Assembly (NCBI GenBank): GCA_030549775.1
Contig: CM060172.1
Location: 130,437,122 to 130,501,121, forward strand
Length of the DNA stretch: 64,000 bases
Direction of reading: 5' to 3'
DNA from: Tamarix chinensis
Lineage: Eukaryota > Streptophyta > Magnoliopsida > Caryophyllales > Tamaricaceae
The position numbers were made by a program, and so were the translations under genes. The notes under the pieces are model-generated. The model was not told where the DNA came from. It was given only the letters and a program-made list of their open reading frames with translations, and searched no databases. Below, piece by piece: positions 14,951-27,118 of this stretch; the first letter of the stretch is position 1; each line of letters starts with the position of its first letter.

Positions 14951-14970
14951 CGTGTATTAACCACTCCCTG

Positions 14971-14977
14971 TATAAAT
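14971..14977 (+). promoter_or_regulatory. TATA box of gene 1
   Basis: TATAAAT lies 126 bp before the ATG, in the roughly 140-bp proximal block that is nearly identical in both copies (two differences). Start of transcription is expected about 30 bp downstream, giving a 5' UTR of about 95 bp. Confidence 0.6.
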
Positions 14978-15096
14978 GAACAGTTAAAACGGATAGAGTA
15001 ATGCTGCAGTACCAAGCATAATTAAACAAGTTCCCTATCCCGGCCGAGCTTGCTTGAGCGCTATCCGTCCGTTCGTCCAGCCAAATATAATCATAT

Positions 15097-16452
15097 ATGG
15101 CGCGCCCAGCTGTAGCAGCAGCCAAATTGATGATGATAGACATATCAAACCGACAAGAAATCACAGACTTCGTGATCAATCAAGGAAACGGGGTAAAAGG
15201 TCTAGCGGAAACAGGCCTTGAAATATTACCTCCACAATACATACAACCCCCATCAGAAAGGACGGGTAACATCAACAAGGCAAATCCTGAAGAATCCATT
15301 CCCATCATTGATCTATCCAAGATCAGGGATGATTTCGATCATCAGGTGGCGAGGTCAATCTGTTATGCAGCAGAGAAATGGGGGTTCTTTCAAGTGATCA
15401 ACCATGGAGTGCCTAAAGAGGTACTTGACAATGTTAAGGAGGCGACTCATAGGTTCTTTGGATTGCCGGCAGAAGAGAAGAGAAAGTACTTCAAGGACCT
15501 TTCTCCTAGCAATAATGTGAGACTTGAGACTAGTTTTGCTCCTCAGGCTGAGACTGCTCTTGAATGGAAGGACTACTTTAGCCTCTTCTATGTTTCTGAC
15601 GAGGAGGCTTTTGCCCTGTGGCCTCCTTCCTGCAGGTAAGTACGTGGCTAGCTAGGCAGCAGTACTTAGCGTACCTACATATATATAGAAAAAAAAAGCG
15701 GATGATAGTCATATGCTAGATAGATAGATAGATAGATAGATAGGAAACGATGCGTGATTTAAGTGCATGCGCATACGCTTATATGCACGCACATGTATGT
15801 GTGTGTATTGATGATGAAGAGTTTACATTGAATTGAAAAGGCTAACTTATATATGTACATGTCTGGCACTTACAGGGATGAGGTACTGGATTACATGAAC
15901 AAGTGTGAAGCTGTTATCAAACCTCTGGTAGAGATACTCATGGCAGGACTGGAAATCAAGGAAACGGACCAAAACCTGCACTCACTCCTGGCAGGTTCAA
16001 AGAGGGTTAACCTCAACTACTACCCTAAATGTCCTACCCCAGAACTAACAGTTGGAGTAGGAAGACACTCCGATGTCTCAACATTTACCATCCTCCTCCA
16101 AGACGCGGTCGGCGGGCTGTATGTGCGAACCCCAGACGGCGAGAGCTGGATTCACGTGCCTCCCGTGGATGGAGCTCTTGTGATAAACGTCGGTGATGTG
16201 CTGCAGATCCTGAGCAACGGAAGGTACAAGAGCATCGAACATAGGGTGGTTGCTAATGGGAGTTGTGACAGGATATCCATTCCCTTGTTTGTGAACCCAA
16301 AGCCTAAGGATGTCATCGGACCCCTGGAGCAAGTTCTGAGCAACACCGGAGAGGAACCTAAGTACAGGAAGACTCTCTACTCTGATTATGTCAAATATTT
16401 CTACAGGAGAGCTCATGACGGGAAGGGAACGCTCAACTTTGTGAAGCTGTAA
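15097..16452 (+). CDS. 2-oxoglutarate/Fe(II) dioxygenase, feruloyl-CoA 6'-hydroxylase-like (copy 1)
   Basis: Two exons, 15097-15635 and 15876-16452, joined through a split Arg codon (AG|G) with a GTAAGT donor and TTACAG acceptor; the product is 371 residues. The N-terminal DIOX_N region is about residues 65-165 ([10 protein letters not shown] at 95-104) and the catalytic 2OG-FeII_Oxy region about 220-320. The iron ligands H244, D246 and H302 are present, as is the RxS 2-oxoglutarate contact at R312/S314 (DRISIP). NYYPKCP and VGVGRHSD are in family form. The N-terminal [13 protein letters not shown] and the C-terminal [16 protein letters not shown] are typical of the F6'H clade (DOXC30), whose members ortho-hydroxylate feruloyl- or p-coumaroyl-CoA towards scopoletin or umbelliferone in the cytosol. 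Plant F6'H proteins are about 360 residues, so the length fits. The start is the first ATG after the TATA box. No break is visible. Substrate is inferred; a related acyl-CoA ortho-hydroxylase is possible. Confidence 0.9.
15636..15875 (+). other. Intron of gene 1 with a GATA microsatellite
   Basis: 240-bp GT-AG intron. A TAGA/GATA tract at about 15717-15743 is roughly 20 bp shorter than in gene 2, which accounts for the length difference. Outside the tract there are only two differences from the intron of gene 2, both 5' of the tract; the 132 bp after it are identical. Confidence 0.9.
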
Positions 16453-16570
16453 GTCAGTCGTCGTAATCTTGCATGCGTCCCTTCTGATCATCCATCGATG
16501 CATCCATGAAGACGACAAGCTAGCTATATGCTTGCCAATGGTGGTGTATGAACTGCAGTGTTTTTAATTA

Positions 16571-16576
16571 AATAAA
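16571..16576 (+). terminator. Candidate polyadenylation signal of gene 1
   Basis: AATAAA about 120 bp after the stop codon, within AATTAAATAAAATGC. The same signal is conserved 3' of gene 2. Just beyond is a (TTA)n tract (about 16660-16691) that is replaced by (TA)n in copy 2. Confidence 0.5.
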
Positions 16577-16658
16577 ATGCACGAATGTTCAGAAAAAGGG
16601 GGGAGGAGATTAATTAAGAGGAAAGAGGCTTTGATATGTGTTCGGCAAATTAATGGGA

Positions 16659-16695
<37 letters not shown>

Positions 16696-17207
16696 TGGAA
16701 GAACAAAAAGAGTATTGTAATTTATATTTCCAATACGTAAGAAACATCAGCCTAGCTATAGCTAACTTCAATTCGGCTGTTCTCTGAAGAGTGGACAAAA
16801 TCCATAGAAATATTTTCAACACCATATGACAAAATTGTTTCGGGCCGACAAGATCCATTCGGGCCAAAATTACCACATTATTCTATTTTTTCATTTTTTG
16901 TTGTCGAAAAGGAGGACATATCGTACGGTTACGTTAAACTGACTCGCTAGTTTATGGGCATATTTATTGGTCTCACGGAAGACATGTCGCACTCCATAAC
17001 CTGGACTTAGCTCCATAAGAGCCCTGCAATCATGAACCATATTCATCGGACCCAAAAAAAATGTGTATCATCTCCTAAGACTAATACAGTCACAAAATTA
17101 AATATAAATTCTTCAAATTTTAATATTAACAATATATCTAAAAATCGTGTTCTAACGCTAAAGTTTCATACACACGATAATAACATCATACTTTTTTGGG
17201 TTATTAT
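16577..17207. other. 3' flank of gene 1, duplicated after gene 2
   Basis: Non-coding flank matching 52250-52736 and then 56659-56805. It differs from copy 2 by about 3% in the part I aligned by eye. It is interrupted at 17208 by the copia element and continues at 27603. Confidence 0.8.
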
Positions 17208-17688
17208 TGTTGGATTATTATCTAACGTTGGGCTTGCATGTGAACGATACGAATTGGACGTTGTCGTAACGGTTCGGCCCGAATAAACGTGATCGAATTA
17301 GGTTTAATTAAGTTGGGCCTAATGTATCTGATTGAATGTGGACCGATATGTGTAGAGACTGTGGGAGTCCTAGATCGTTGATGGACCGAACTAGGATGGC
17401 CCGATAGATGACAGGCTTGTTATCTATATATATGTAGTTATGGTCCCTAGGTCAGAGGTACTTCGCTCCATTGGTTCCCATCAGTCATTGGCAAGTAGCG
17501 GGTACGTGCGTGATCTAGAAGACTACAAAACCGACCGTTAGGGTTTGATATCAGATTCGACGGTACCCGACAAATCTTTTATTATTATGGATTCAGGTAC
17601 GCTTCCGCGATATATTATATATATGTTAATCTTGATAGATTAGCTTTCGATCCAGTCAAATATATATAGATTATATATTAATCTATCA
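17208..17688 (+). repeat. 5' LTR of the copia element
   Basis: Starts TGTTGGATTATTATC and ends ATTAATCTATCA. It includes an AT-rich TATA-like stretch near 17420 (CTATATATATG). It matches the 3' LTR except for six substitutions and a GT indel near 17627. Confidence 0.97.
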
Positions 17689-17690
17689 AT

Positions 17691-17702
17691 TGGTATCAGA
17701 GC
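17691..17702 (+). promoter_or_regulatory. Primer binding site (initiator Met-tRNA type)
   Basis: TGGTATCAGAGC begins two bases after the LTR. This is the usual plant LTR-element site complementary to the 3' end of initiator methionine tRNA. Confidence 0.92.
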
Positions 17703-17749
17703 TGTTGCTAAATTTATCCAGATTAATTATAAAAAAATGTTCATGCTAT

Positions 17750-17900
17750 CGGGGCTGTTCACTCGGTACTGTTCATCCGGGAACATGCACTCTTTTTTTG
17801 TCGGTACTGTTCATCGATCGAATACTGTTCATGCGTCGAGAGTTTGTCCATCGGTACTGTTCATCGATGGATACTGTTCACGTCGATTACTGTTCATTCG
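17750..17900 (+). repeat. CTGTTCA repeats in the copia leader
   Basis: Seven copies of CTGTTCA, most inside the longer form GGTACTGTTCATC, at 17755, 17769, 17807, 17825, 17857, 17874 and 17890. Spacing is irregular (14-38 bp). They lie just after the primer site, where packaging or dimerisation signals of an LTR element would be expected; that role is inference. Confidence 0.8.
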
Positions 17901-18954
17901 TTGCGTGTTTGATTCAGTTTTAAAAAAAAAAAGGTTAAAGGAGGGCTGCGGCAGGTGTGCTGCCTCGCACAGCCGCACCTGTTAGGGTTTGTATGTGCCG
18001 CGGCTGACTTATTTGTCCTTTTTTTCTGCCTCTTTATGCACGTTAGCCTCGGCTTGTAGCTCAAGTATATATATGACGAGTTTGGTTTAGGTGGGTTGTT
18101 GGGTCATCGACAAGTTTGGCCCAACAGCTCACACACATATATATATATATATTTTTTTTTTTTGGGGCTGATAAATCTTTATGTTGGGCCGGTCTAGCTT
18201 TGGGCCTACGGTTATTTTTCTATGGTCTAGTTTTCCTTTTATACTATTTGGACTTATAGTTTGGGCCTTATATTTGTTGTGTATTATTATTTCTATATTA
18301 AAATAATAATAATGCATGATTAACTTAATTATTTTTTTTTAATTGGATATCAAGTTTATTTTCTTTTATTCCAATTAAAATTTCATGTGGGCCTATTTAT
18401 GTGCATTACTTGAAACTTATGCAAATAAAGTTAGATTTGATATTGTTGTATATATATTAAATCTAAATAAGGTTGGTCCAAATTTATGAAATAAAATTAA
18501 GGGATCAATTTATTTAAATGATTGGTTGTCTAATATTAATAGATAAGCTGGTTAAAATAATATGTCGCCAAAGTGACCTCTTTTATGGAAATTGGTTTAT
18601 CGAACATATTAGATGTTTGTGCATATATCTATTCGTGCGGTTATTCAGTCGGCCCAAAGAAAGACAAATATCTGGCAGATTTTTATATGCACGTGCGATA
18701 ATAAATATGTGATGATTGTTTGGTTGCCATGTGGACAATAAGTCAATCCAAAGATGGGTTTATTATCTGACAGGCCTTATTGTCAGCATTTGATTATTGC
18801 AACAGGAATACCACTTGTAGTTAATATTATTGTCCAAAGACTTGATATTAATGTTGCGCCAGTTTCTTGTGATGGGATCACCAATATTTAAATTTATTGA
18901 GTATTTTATTATGTGAATTATTTTTGTGAGCATGAATATTTATTTATTTTTATG
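17901..18954 (+). other. Untranslated copia leader
   Basis: About 1 kb without a supported gene between the CTGTTCA repeats and the nested CACTA element. The leader resumes at 22637 for only 14 bp before the gag ATG. Confidence 0.7.
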
Positions 18955-19267
18955 CACTACAAAATAATTGACTTTTGCCAACAGAAACTTAGGCACAGAT
19001 ACTTTTTCTGTGGGTAAAAATAACTAATACCAACAGATAATTTTCTATGGGCAATAATGTAGTTTTTCCCACAGAAATTTTTTATCTGTTGGTATTAATA
19101 TGTTATGCCAACAGATCTTTTACCATCACTTATATCTGTGGTTATTAGTAGCATTATACCAACAGAACTAATACCCACTTTTACATCTGTTGGTATTAGT
19201 GTTTATGAAATTCAACAATAATATTTTTTTATATAATTTTTAATAATGATTAATTCTATTCTAATTA

Positions 19268-19307
<40 letters not shown>

Positions 19308-20004
19308 TAAGTCATTAGTCATTATTAGAAATAATAGTTTACATATATAATTATTAATTATTATTTTATTTCTAATTTTTTATATTAATATTGTTCAGAA
19401 TGGTGTCTTTTAACAATTATAATGAAATAATATATATTATATCTACTACCATTTACTATTAAATTAATTTAGTATTAAATACTACCAATTATCATTCAAA
19501 TCTATATTATCTTAACAATAATAAATATTATCAATAATCATTCACATTATTAATAATATATTAGTAATTATTAGATACTATTATTAATTTATTTAAAATA
19601 ATGATTCTTATTATTCTTATTAATGTAATTCTTTATTAATTATTACTAAGAATAATTATTTTAGGAAATTATTATTATTATTATTTTAATAAAAAAATAT
19701 TATTACTAATTTTTGGAAATTATGATTAATATTTATATTATTCATATTTGTATTTATTTCCTATTATTAATTATTTTTAATAATTATTATTATTTTATTA
19801 TAAATTATGATTAATATTATCTTAATAATACATTATAAAATATTAATTTTATATTAAATATTTTTAAATAATACAAATTATTATTTAAATTTATTATTTA
19901 ATAATATTATTAGATAACTAATATTATTATTATTATTATTATTATTAGCAATAAAATTAATTTTATTATTTGAAAGAGAAGAGGAAAAAAAAACGCACAC
20001 ACAC

Positions 20005-20415
20005 ATGACCCCGGCCCCGAGTCCCGACCCTCTTCCTTTTCCCTTTCTTTCTTCTTCTCTACCTTCTCTTCTGTTATTTCCCGTCGGCCTCCCTACCCTC
20101 TGCGCCCCATCGACGTCGCCCCAGCTCCATTGTCAACAGCCGACGGTCGGCCACCATCGACGTCGCCACTCCAGCCGCCATCCACCGTTGTGCCTGCCAG
20201 CTCCAGCGCTGCAGCAACCAGCAGCCGCGCGCAGCAGCAGCCACGAGCAGCAGCACAGGTCGTGCCGCCATCCTCCGGCCACGGCGAGCCTCGCTGGTTG
20301 CGGCCGAGCAATCCTCGAACTCCGGCGTGTCTTCTCCGGCCTTCACCCATTCAGATTTGTCAATTTCGTTTGGTATAATTTTCCGAAAACCCTAGCCCTT
20401 ATTTTGATTAATTGA
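20005..20415. other. GC-rich patch inside the CACTA element
   Basis: Abrupt GC-rich stretch in AT-rich surroundings, open in more than one frame on both strands and encoding only Pro/Ser/Ala/His-rich low-complexity peptide. It ends in AAACCCTAG followed by AT-rich DNA, the same arrangement as the GC-rich part of the LTR at 44440-45740. It is probably a captured LTR or 5' UTR fragment rather than a gene. Confidence 0.5.
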
Positions 20416-20529
20416 GTATGAATTGGCTTATGATAAGCTAAATTGATTGTGTAATTATGTATATATATGTTGTATGATTAATTTAGAGTGGTGAATTGTA
20501 GTGCATTTGATTGATTTGTGAAAATTGGA

Positions 20530-21300
20530 TTTTAGGCCGGGTTGTATCCGAATTTTTCAGATTCATCCGATTAAGCCATTTTGGGCAAATTGATTTTACG
20601 TTATGCTTTAAAATGTATCTAATTTTATGTTAGAACCGTCAATTTGAGAAATTTATGTGGAATTCATTGGAATTGACTTTCTAGGTCAAAATTCGTGTGT
20701 AATGGAATTGAATTGTATAATTGAGTTTTTTTACTCAATTGATTCTATAATATCTTTTGAAATGTATTTAATTTCATATCGAAAGTATTGATTTAGGAAA
20801 ATTATGTGAAATTGATTAGAATTGGATTTTTGGGTCAAAATTCTTACGGGTTTGAATTGGATTGTGTAATCGGGTTGTTTTATTCAATTGATTATATAAA
20901 TTACATTAGAATACATTTAATTACAATTCCAAACTGTCAATTTATATACTTTAGGAAGAATTGATCGGATTTGCGTTCCGGACTCAAAAACCCTAATTAT
21001 GCTAAATTGGATATTTCTTTTATTATTTTTGAGCAATTGATTATATGTTATGTTACAAAATATATCTAATTGTAGTTCTAAACATTCAATTTAAATAAAT
21101 TAATAGAATTCAATCGAATTGTATTTTCGGGCCTAAAATCCTAGATTTTAAGTGAAATAATGAAGTTGGTCATTTGTATGGTTGTTTTTCTAAACTTAAA
21201 TATGTAGAAATAGTTGAAATGGTATTAATTGCATCATAACACCTTTAATTGAAATTAATTGATTTGAACTATTCAATTTTGTGTCTTGGGCTTTAAAACC
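20530..21300. repeat. Degenerate tandem repeats of about 120 bp
   Basis: Phrases such as AATTGGATTTT, TTCAATTGATTATAT, ATGTATTTAATT and ATTGATTTAGG recur in the same order four to five times with heavy divergence. No coding potential is visible. Confidence 0.5.
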
Positions 21301-22128
21301 CCAGTTTCGAAATCTAATAGTCTTGAATTGGCTACTTGAAAGATTGTTTTATGTCATGCCCTACTTTATATATGTTACGTTAGCTCACTTAATCAAGAGA
21401 TATATCATGGTGTTGTAATCTACCTCAAGGTAGTACATTTGAATGTATGTAGCTTGACCAACCTAAGGAATGAATGTCAAGAATAAGCATGCTGAATCTT
21501 GGATGTCTTCATACTAGATACACTGATAGCTAATAAAGTTCACTGTATAATATATCCTATTATTTTACCTATTTCATTTATAGATTACCATAACAGTAGC
21601 TTTAGGATTTGATAGCTTCTTGGTCATGCATTATGGAGTTGTTCTATTCGGTTCTGCTCTTGAAGATTCTCATATAATATCATTATACTGCATTATCTCC
21701 TTTTACAACCATAAAACCTTCTTAAAACAGTTTTTATGTGTGTATATTGCCATAGATGGTTGATATTTGGAGTTTGATATCCAAAAGATGCATTTGTTGC
21801 GTTTGAAGTTGTATGCATATTTTTTCAGGGAATACATCTTGATAATTATCAAAGAAAATATTGAAGACGCAAAAGTCGTTGGAGATACTAAATAGGATGG
21901 GAATGAAGATGATGGTGTTTGATATGTTAATGAAGATGTCTTATATGTTAGCATAGGTTACAAGTTGTATATATATATTATACCTATACGACTATTATCG
22001 TATTGATAGTTAAACTAAAGAATAATGATTATGTATGGTGTACTACATTTTATATAAAGATAAGTTATTGGTGTAAGTAAATATTGCTACAACAGGTATT
22101 ATGGACATTATTGTCATTTTACTATCAG

Positions 22129-22239
<111 letters not shown>

Positions 22240-22263
22240 CAATTGATATAATTTTGTATATAC

Positions 22264-22428
22264 TACTTTTAGTCACAGATTTTCTTTTGTGGATAATACT
22301 TTTAGTCACAGATATTGTTTTGTGGATAATACTTTTAGTCACAGATATTGTTTTGTGGATAATACTTTTAGTCACAGATATCATTTTGTGGTTAATACTT
22401 TTACTCACAGATATAATTGTGGGTATTA
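22264..22428. repeat. Five 33-bp tandem repeats near the CACTA right end
   Basis: Units start at 22264, 22297, 22330, 22363 and 22396, each beginning TACTTTTAGTCACAGAT (last unit TACTTTTACTCACAGAT). Each contains one CACAGAT subterminal motif, so this is an amplified binding-site-like array on one side of the element only. Confidence 0.93.
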
Positions 22429-22650
22429 ATTTTTACCAACAGATAAATATCTGTGGGCATAAGCAACTAATACCAATAGATCTTACGTATCTGTGGGTAA
22501 AACTTTTAAGCACAGAGTTTTTACCCATAGATTTGTCACAGAAAAATTTCTGTTGGTAAAAACTTTTGCCAACAGAAATATGGCTTTTACCAACAGATAA
22601 GGCCTGTTGGCAAAAGTCAATTATTATGTAGTGATGTTTTCTATACAGCC

Positions 22651-25600
22651 ATGTCTGCTACTACTATATCTGCTAACTTAAGCTCTATTCCCATGCTGAA
22701 CGGGAATAACTTTAAGGAATGTAAGGACAATGTTATCATTGTCCTTGGCTGCATGGATTTGGATCATGCACTCAGGCTTCCGAAACCCGCTGATCTGACA
22801 GCTGAAAGTGCCTCTGATGATAAGAGGAACTTTGAGAAGTGGGATCGGTCGAATCGCATGAGTCTAATGATCATTAAGCGCAGCATTCCGGAAGCCTTTA
22901 GAGGTGGGGTGTCTGAGGACATCACCAATGCTAAGGATTTTCTTGCCGAAATTGAGAAACGTTTTGCAAAAAACGATAAGGCGGAAACAAGTACTCTCTT
23001 GCAGCACTTGATTTCAATGAAGTACAAAGGCAAAGGAAATATAAGGGAGTACATAATGGAAATGTCCAACATTGCTTCGAAACTGAAAGTGCTAAAGCTT
23101 GAGTTATTAGATGATTTACTCGTGCACTTGGTGTTACTTTCACTTTCTGCACAATTCAGTCAGTTTAAGGTAAGTTATAACTGCCAAAAGGAGAAATGGA
23201 CTCTCAATGAGCTCATTTCTTATTGTGTGCAAGAAGAGGAAAGATTGAAGCATGATAGGACTGAAAGTGCTCACTTAGCCAGTACCTTTAAGGGCAAGGG
23301 CAATAAAAGAAAGGATGAAGCTGCTCCTAAGGGTCCGATTCAAAAGAAACAGCAGAAGGAAAAGGATAGCTGCTTCTTTTGCAACAAAACTGGACATGTA
23401 AAGAAGGATTGTCCTAAATACCACGCTTGGCGTGCAAAGAAAGGTACAATCCTTACTTTGGTCTGTTCTGAGATTAATTTAGCCTCAGTACCTAGAAACA
23501 CTTGGTGGTTAGATTTTGGAGCTACTACTCACATAAGTGTTTCTATGCAGGGTTGCCTGAACTGCCGAAAGTCAAGTGATGGCGAAAGATACATCTATGT
23601 GGGAGATGGCAAGGCAGCGTCAGTTGAAGCAATTGGCACTTTTAGGTTATTATTAGAAACTGGTTTCTATTTGGATCTGAAAGATACTTTCGTTGTACCA
23701 TCTTTTAGACGGAATTCTGTTTCCATTTCCTTATTGGACAAGTCTGGTTATTTTTGTTCATTTGGAAATAATAAATTTAGTCTTTCATTAAATTCAAATA
23801 CGATTGGCACCGGTTCATTATGCGCTTACGATAACCTATATATGCTTGACATCATCGCTTCATATCATGAAATCCTGCACGTGGAATCACGTGGTACCAA
23901 ACGCAAATTAAATAAGGAAAATTCAGCATCATTATGGCATAAGCGCTTAGGTCATATCTCAAAAGCTAGAATTGAGAGGCTTGTGTCTTATGGTATACTT
24001 AATTCCCTTGACTTTGCAGACTTAAACAATTGTGTCAATTGTGCCAAGGGGAAACAGACCAAAACTAAGAGAACAGGTGCAAATAGATCTTCGGATGTCT
24101 TAGAATTGATCCACACAGATATCTGTGGACCGTTCCCTACGGCTTCTTGGAATGGTCAACAGTATTTCATATCATTCATAGACTACTACTCACGTTATGG
24201 GTACCTGTATCTCATTCACGAGAAATCACAGTCACTGGACGTGTTCAAATCATTTAAGCTTGAGGTTGAGAATCAACTCAACAAACGAATTAAGTACGTT
24301 AGATCTGACCGTGGTGGTGAGTACTATGGTAGATATGACGGTTCAGGTGAACAATGTCCAGGACCATTTGCTAAATTCCTAGAGGAGTACGGTATCGTCC
24401 CACATTACACCATGCCGGGATCTCCTAACATGAATGGTGTAGCTAAAAGACGAAACAGAACTCTTAAGGACATGGTGAGGAGTATGATTAGTCATTCTAC
24501 CTTACCAAAATCACTCTGGGGAGAAGCACTAAAAACAGCAGCTTACATTCTAAATAGAGTACCAACTAAAGCAACTACTAAAACACCTTATGAGCTTTGG
24601 ACAGGCAAAAGGCCTAGTTTAAGGCACTTCCATATTTGGGGATGTCCAGCTGAGGCAAGGCCTTATAGACCACATGAAAAGTCATTGGACTCCAAAATAG
24701 TTAGTAGTTACTTTATTGGTTATGCGGAGCGATCTAGGGGCTATAAGTTTTATAATCCCACACTTAAGTCAATTTTTGAGACGGGAACTGCCACATTTTT
24801 TGAGGATGTTGAGCTTGGGGGGAGAAATGAGGTTAGAAACATTGTCTTTGAGGAGGAATTAGTCACTATTCCTACTATTGTCTCTGACGATGTGCAAGTC
24901 CCAGCACCTGTCATCGATCAGGAGGCAAATCAAGAACCTCAACAAGACAATGCAGAACAACCACCCATTCAACATGAAGTGATTGTTCCAGAAGGACAAG
25001 CTCAACAACCTCAAGAGCTAAGGAGATCCACTAGAGAAAGGAGAAGTGCTATTTTGGACGATTATATTGTATTTCTCCTAGAACATGAGGTTGGCATTGG
25101 CATGATGGAAGATGATCCAGTCAACTTCCGTCAGGCCATGGAGAGTTCGAATTCTCAAAGGTGGATTAATGCCATGAATGAGGAAATAAAGTCCATGATG
25201 GACAATGACGTATGGGATCTTGTCCCATTGCCTGAAGGAAAGAAGCTCATTGGTTGCAAATGGATATTTAAGACTAAGAGGGATTCAAAAGGCAATGTGG
25301 AAAGATATAAGGCGCGTCTAGTCGCTAAGGGCTTTACACAAAAGGAAGGAGAATATTTCAAAGAGACATTCTCTCCGGTCTCTTCTAAGGACTCCTTAAG
25401 GGTAATTATGGCATTAGTGGCACATTTTAATCTTGAGTTACATCAGATAGACATAAAGACTGCATTTCTCAATGGTGACATTGAGGAGACGATCTATATG
25501 GTACAGCCAGAAAACTTTGTGTCCGGAGACCCAAAGAATATGGCTTGTAAACTTAAGAAATCTATCTATGGGCTCAAACAAGCGTCTCAACAATGGTATT

Positions 25601-26691
25601 TTAAATTTCATCAAGTAATCACCTCTTTTGGCTTTGAGATGAATTTGGTTGATGAATGTGTATACCATAAGTTCTGTGGGAATAAGAGCATATTTCTGGT
25701 TTTATATGTTGATGACATATTGCTAGCAAGCAATGACATAGGTCTGTTGCATGAGACCAAGAGATTTCTAGCTAAGAATTTCGAAATGAAAGATCTTGGT
25801 GATGTATCTTTTGTATTGGGCATAGAGATATACCGAGATCGTTCTCGAGGTATCCTAGGGTTGTCACAAAAGGCCTATGTTGAAAGGGTTCTCAAACGAT
25901 ATGGAATGCATAACTGCAAACCGGGAAATACCCCTGTCGCTAAAGGAGACAAGTTTAGTCTCAATCAGTGCCCTAAAAATGACTATGAAAGAAGGGAAAT
26001 GCATAATATTCCCTATGCTTCAGCTGTGGGAAGTCTTATGCACGCTCAGGTATGTACGCGTCCGGATATTGCGTACATTACTGGGATGTTGGGCAGATAT
26101 ATGAGCAATCCAGGACTTGACCATTGGACAGCAGCCAAACAAGTCATGCGGTAATTACAGAAAACAAAAGATTACATGCTCACATATCGGATGTTAGGAA
26201 AGCTTGAGATCGTAGGATACACTGACTCCGACTTTGCTGGATGCCAAGATAGTATGAAGTCCACATCAGGTTTTGTTTTTCTGATGGCTGGAGGAGCTGT
26301 GTCTTGGAAGAGTTCCAAATAGACAGTTGTTGCCTCTTCCACCATGGCAGCAGAATTTGTGGCATGCTATGAGGCTTCTAATTATGGTATATGGCTGCGA
26401 AATTTTGTCACGAAGCTGCGTATAGTTGATGGTATTGAAAAATCACTCAAATTGTTATGTGACAATAAGGCTGCAGTTCAGTATTCCAACAACAATCTAA
26501 GTTCTACGAAATCAAAGAGTATCGATATCAAGTTCTTAGTTGTTAAAGAAAAGGTTCAGAAAGGAGAATTGTCTATAGAGCATATCAGTACAAACTCCAT
26601 GATTGCGGATCCATTTACTAATGCCTTACCACCCAAGCAGTTTCTCGAGCATGTAGCTCGTATGGGTGTTATATCAGCTAATGATCTTTAG
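22651..26691 (+). pseudogene. copia gag-pol polyprotein, broken
   Basis: One continuous frame of 1,346 codons. Gag (UBN2-like) is about residues 1-230, followed by a CCHC zinc knuckle C241-C244-H249-C254. The protease motif reads [10 protein letters not shown] at about 286-295; the usual Ser after the catalytic Asp288 is Phe289. The integrase zinc site is H430, H435, C461, C464. The integrase core has D490 and D553, but the position of the catalytic Glu (in GVAKRRNR) is Lys599. RT is about 870-1115 with D934 and YVDD at 1019-1022 intact. RNase H acidic residues D1192, E1235 and D1271 lie beyond the breaks. In-frame stops occur at codon 1168 (TAA, 26152) and codon 1224 (TAG, 26320); no frameshift is needed. 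Protease, integrase and RNase H are therefore all compromised while Gag and RT remain open. The start is the ATG 14 bp after the CACTA target duplication. Confidence 0.95.
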
Positions 26692-27105
26692 TTTTAGTGG
26701 GAGTTTATAATTTCAGTTGCTCTATGTATAGACTCTATTTGGTTTGACTTATGGATATTTTTACCATATGTTTTCTGCAGAAATAAAGTTTCAGTTTATT
26801 TCCTTTCTATCTTTTTGTATGGTTTGATCTCACTAAAGTTTTAAGGTGGACCAGTTGGAAATATGCATGTTAGGATCACATTGCATGATATTTCCATGCT
26901 ACACATCCACATCTTGATCCATGTCATTCTGTCATGTCAACATATGTGACCATTGAGGGTTTAGTTACGTAGTTATGTGACGAAAGCCGCTTTGATCCTA
27001 TGTTTATGTGATTGATGGACCGGATTGGTTAAAGACACATTTTATAACGACAACCGATTTGAGCTCATTCGGTTATGTCACAATTAGTAATGTTGCACAT
27101 ATAGC
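26692..27105 (+). other. copia 3' untranslated region
   Basis: About 410 bp between the last stop of the pol frame and the polypurine tract; no further gene is seen. Confidence 0.7.
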
Positions 27106-27118
27106 CCAAGTGGGAGAT
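27106..27118 (+). promoter_or_regulatory. Polypurine tract
   Basis: AAGTGGGAGAT directly precedes the 3' LTR, the standard plus-strand primer site of plant copia elements. Confidence 0.9.

Noticed and set aside
14886..15179. Minus-strand frame across the gene 1 start (twin at 50530-50832)
   Set aside because: Its C-terminal part differs completely between the copies where the flanks differ, and it overlaps the TATA box and coding start of the real gene.
15097..15635. Positive selection on exon 1 between the gene copies
   Set aside because: Five replacement against four silent changes gives a replacement/silent rate ratio well below 1 once site numbers are considered; too few changes for a claim.
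16078..16518. Minus-strand frame over exon 2 (and its twin at 51751-52191)
   Set aside because: Antisense shadow of a conserved dioxygenase exon; no independent domain.
20005..20415. Possible gene captured by the CACTA element
   Set aside because: Low-complexity peptide in every frame with no domain; the pattern matches an LTR leader fragment better.
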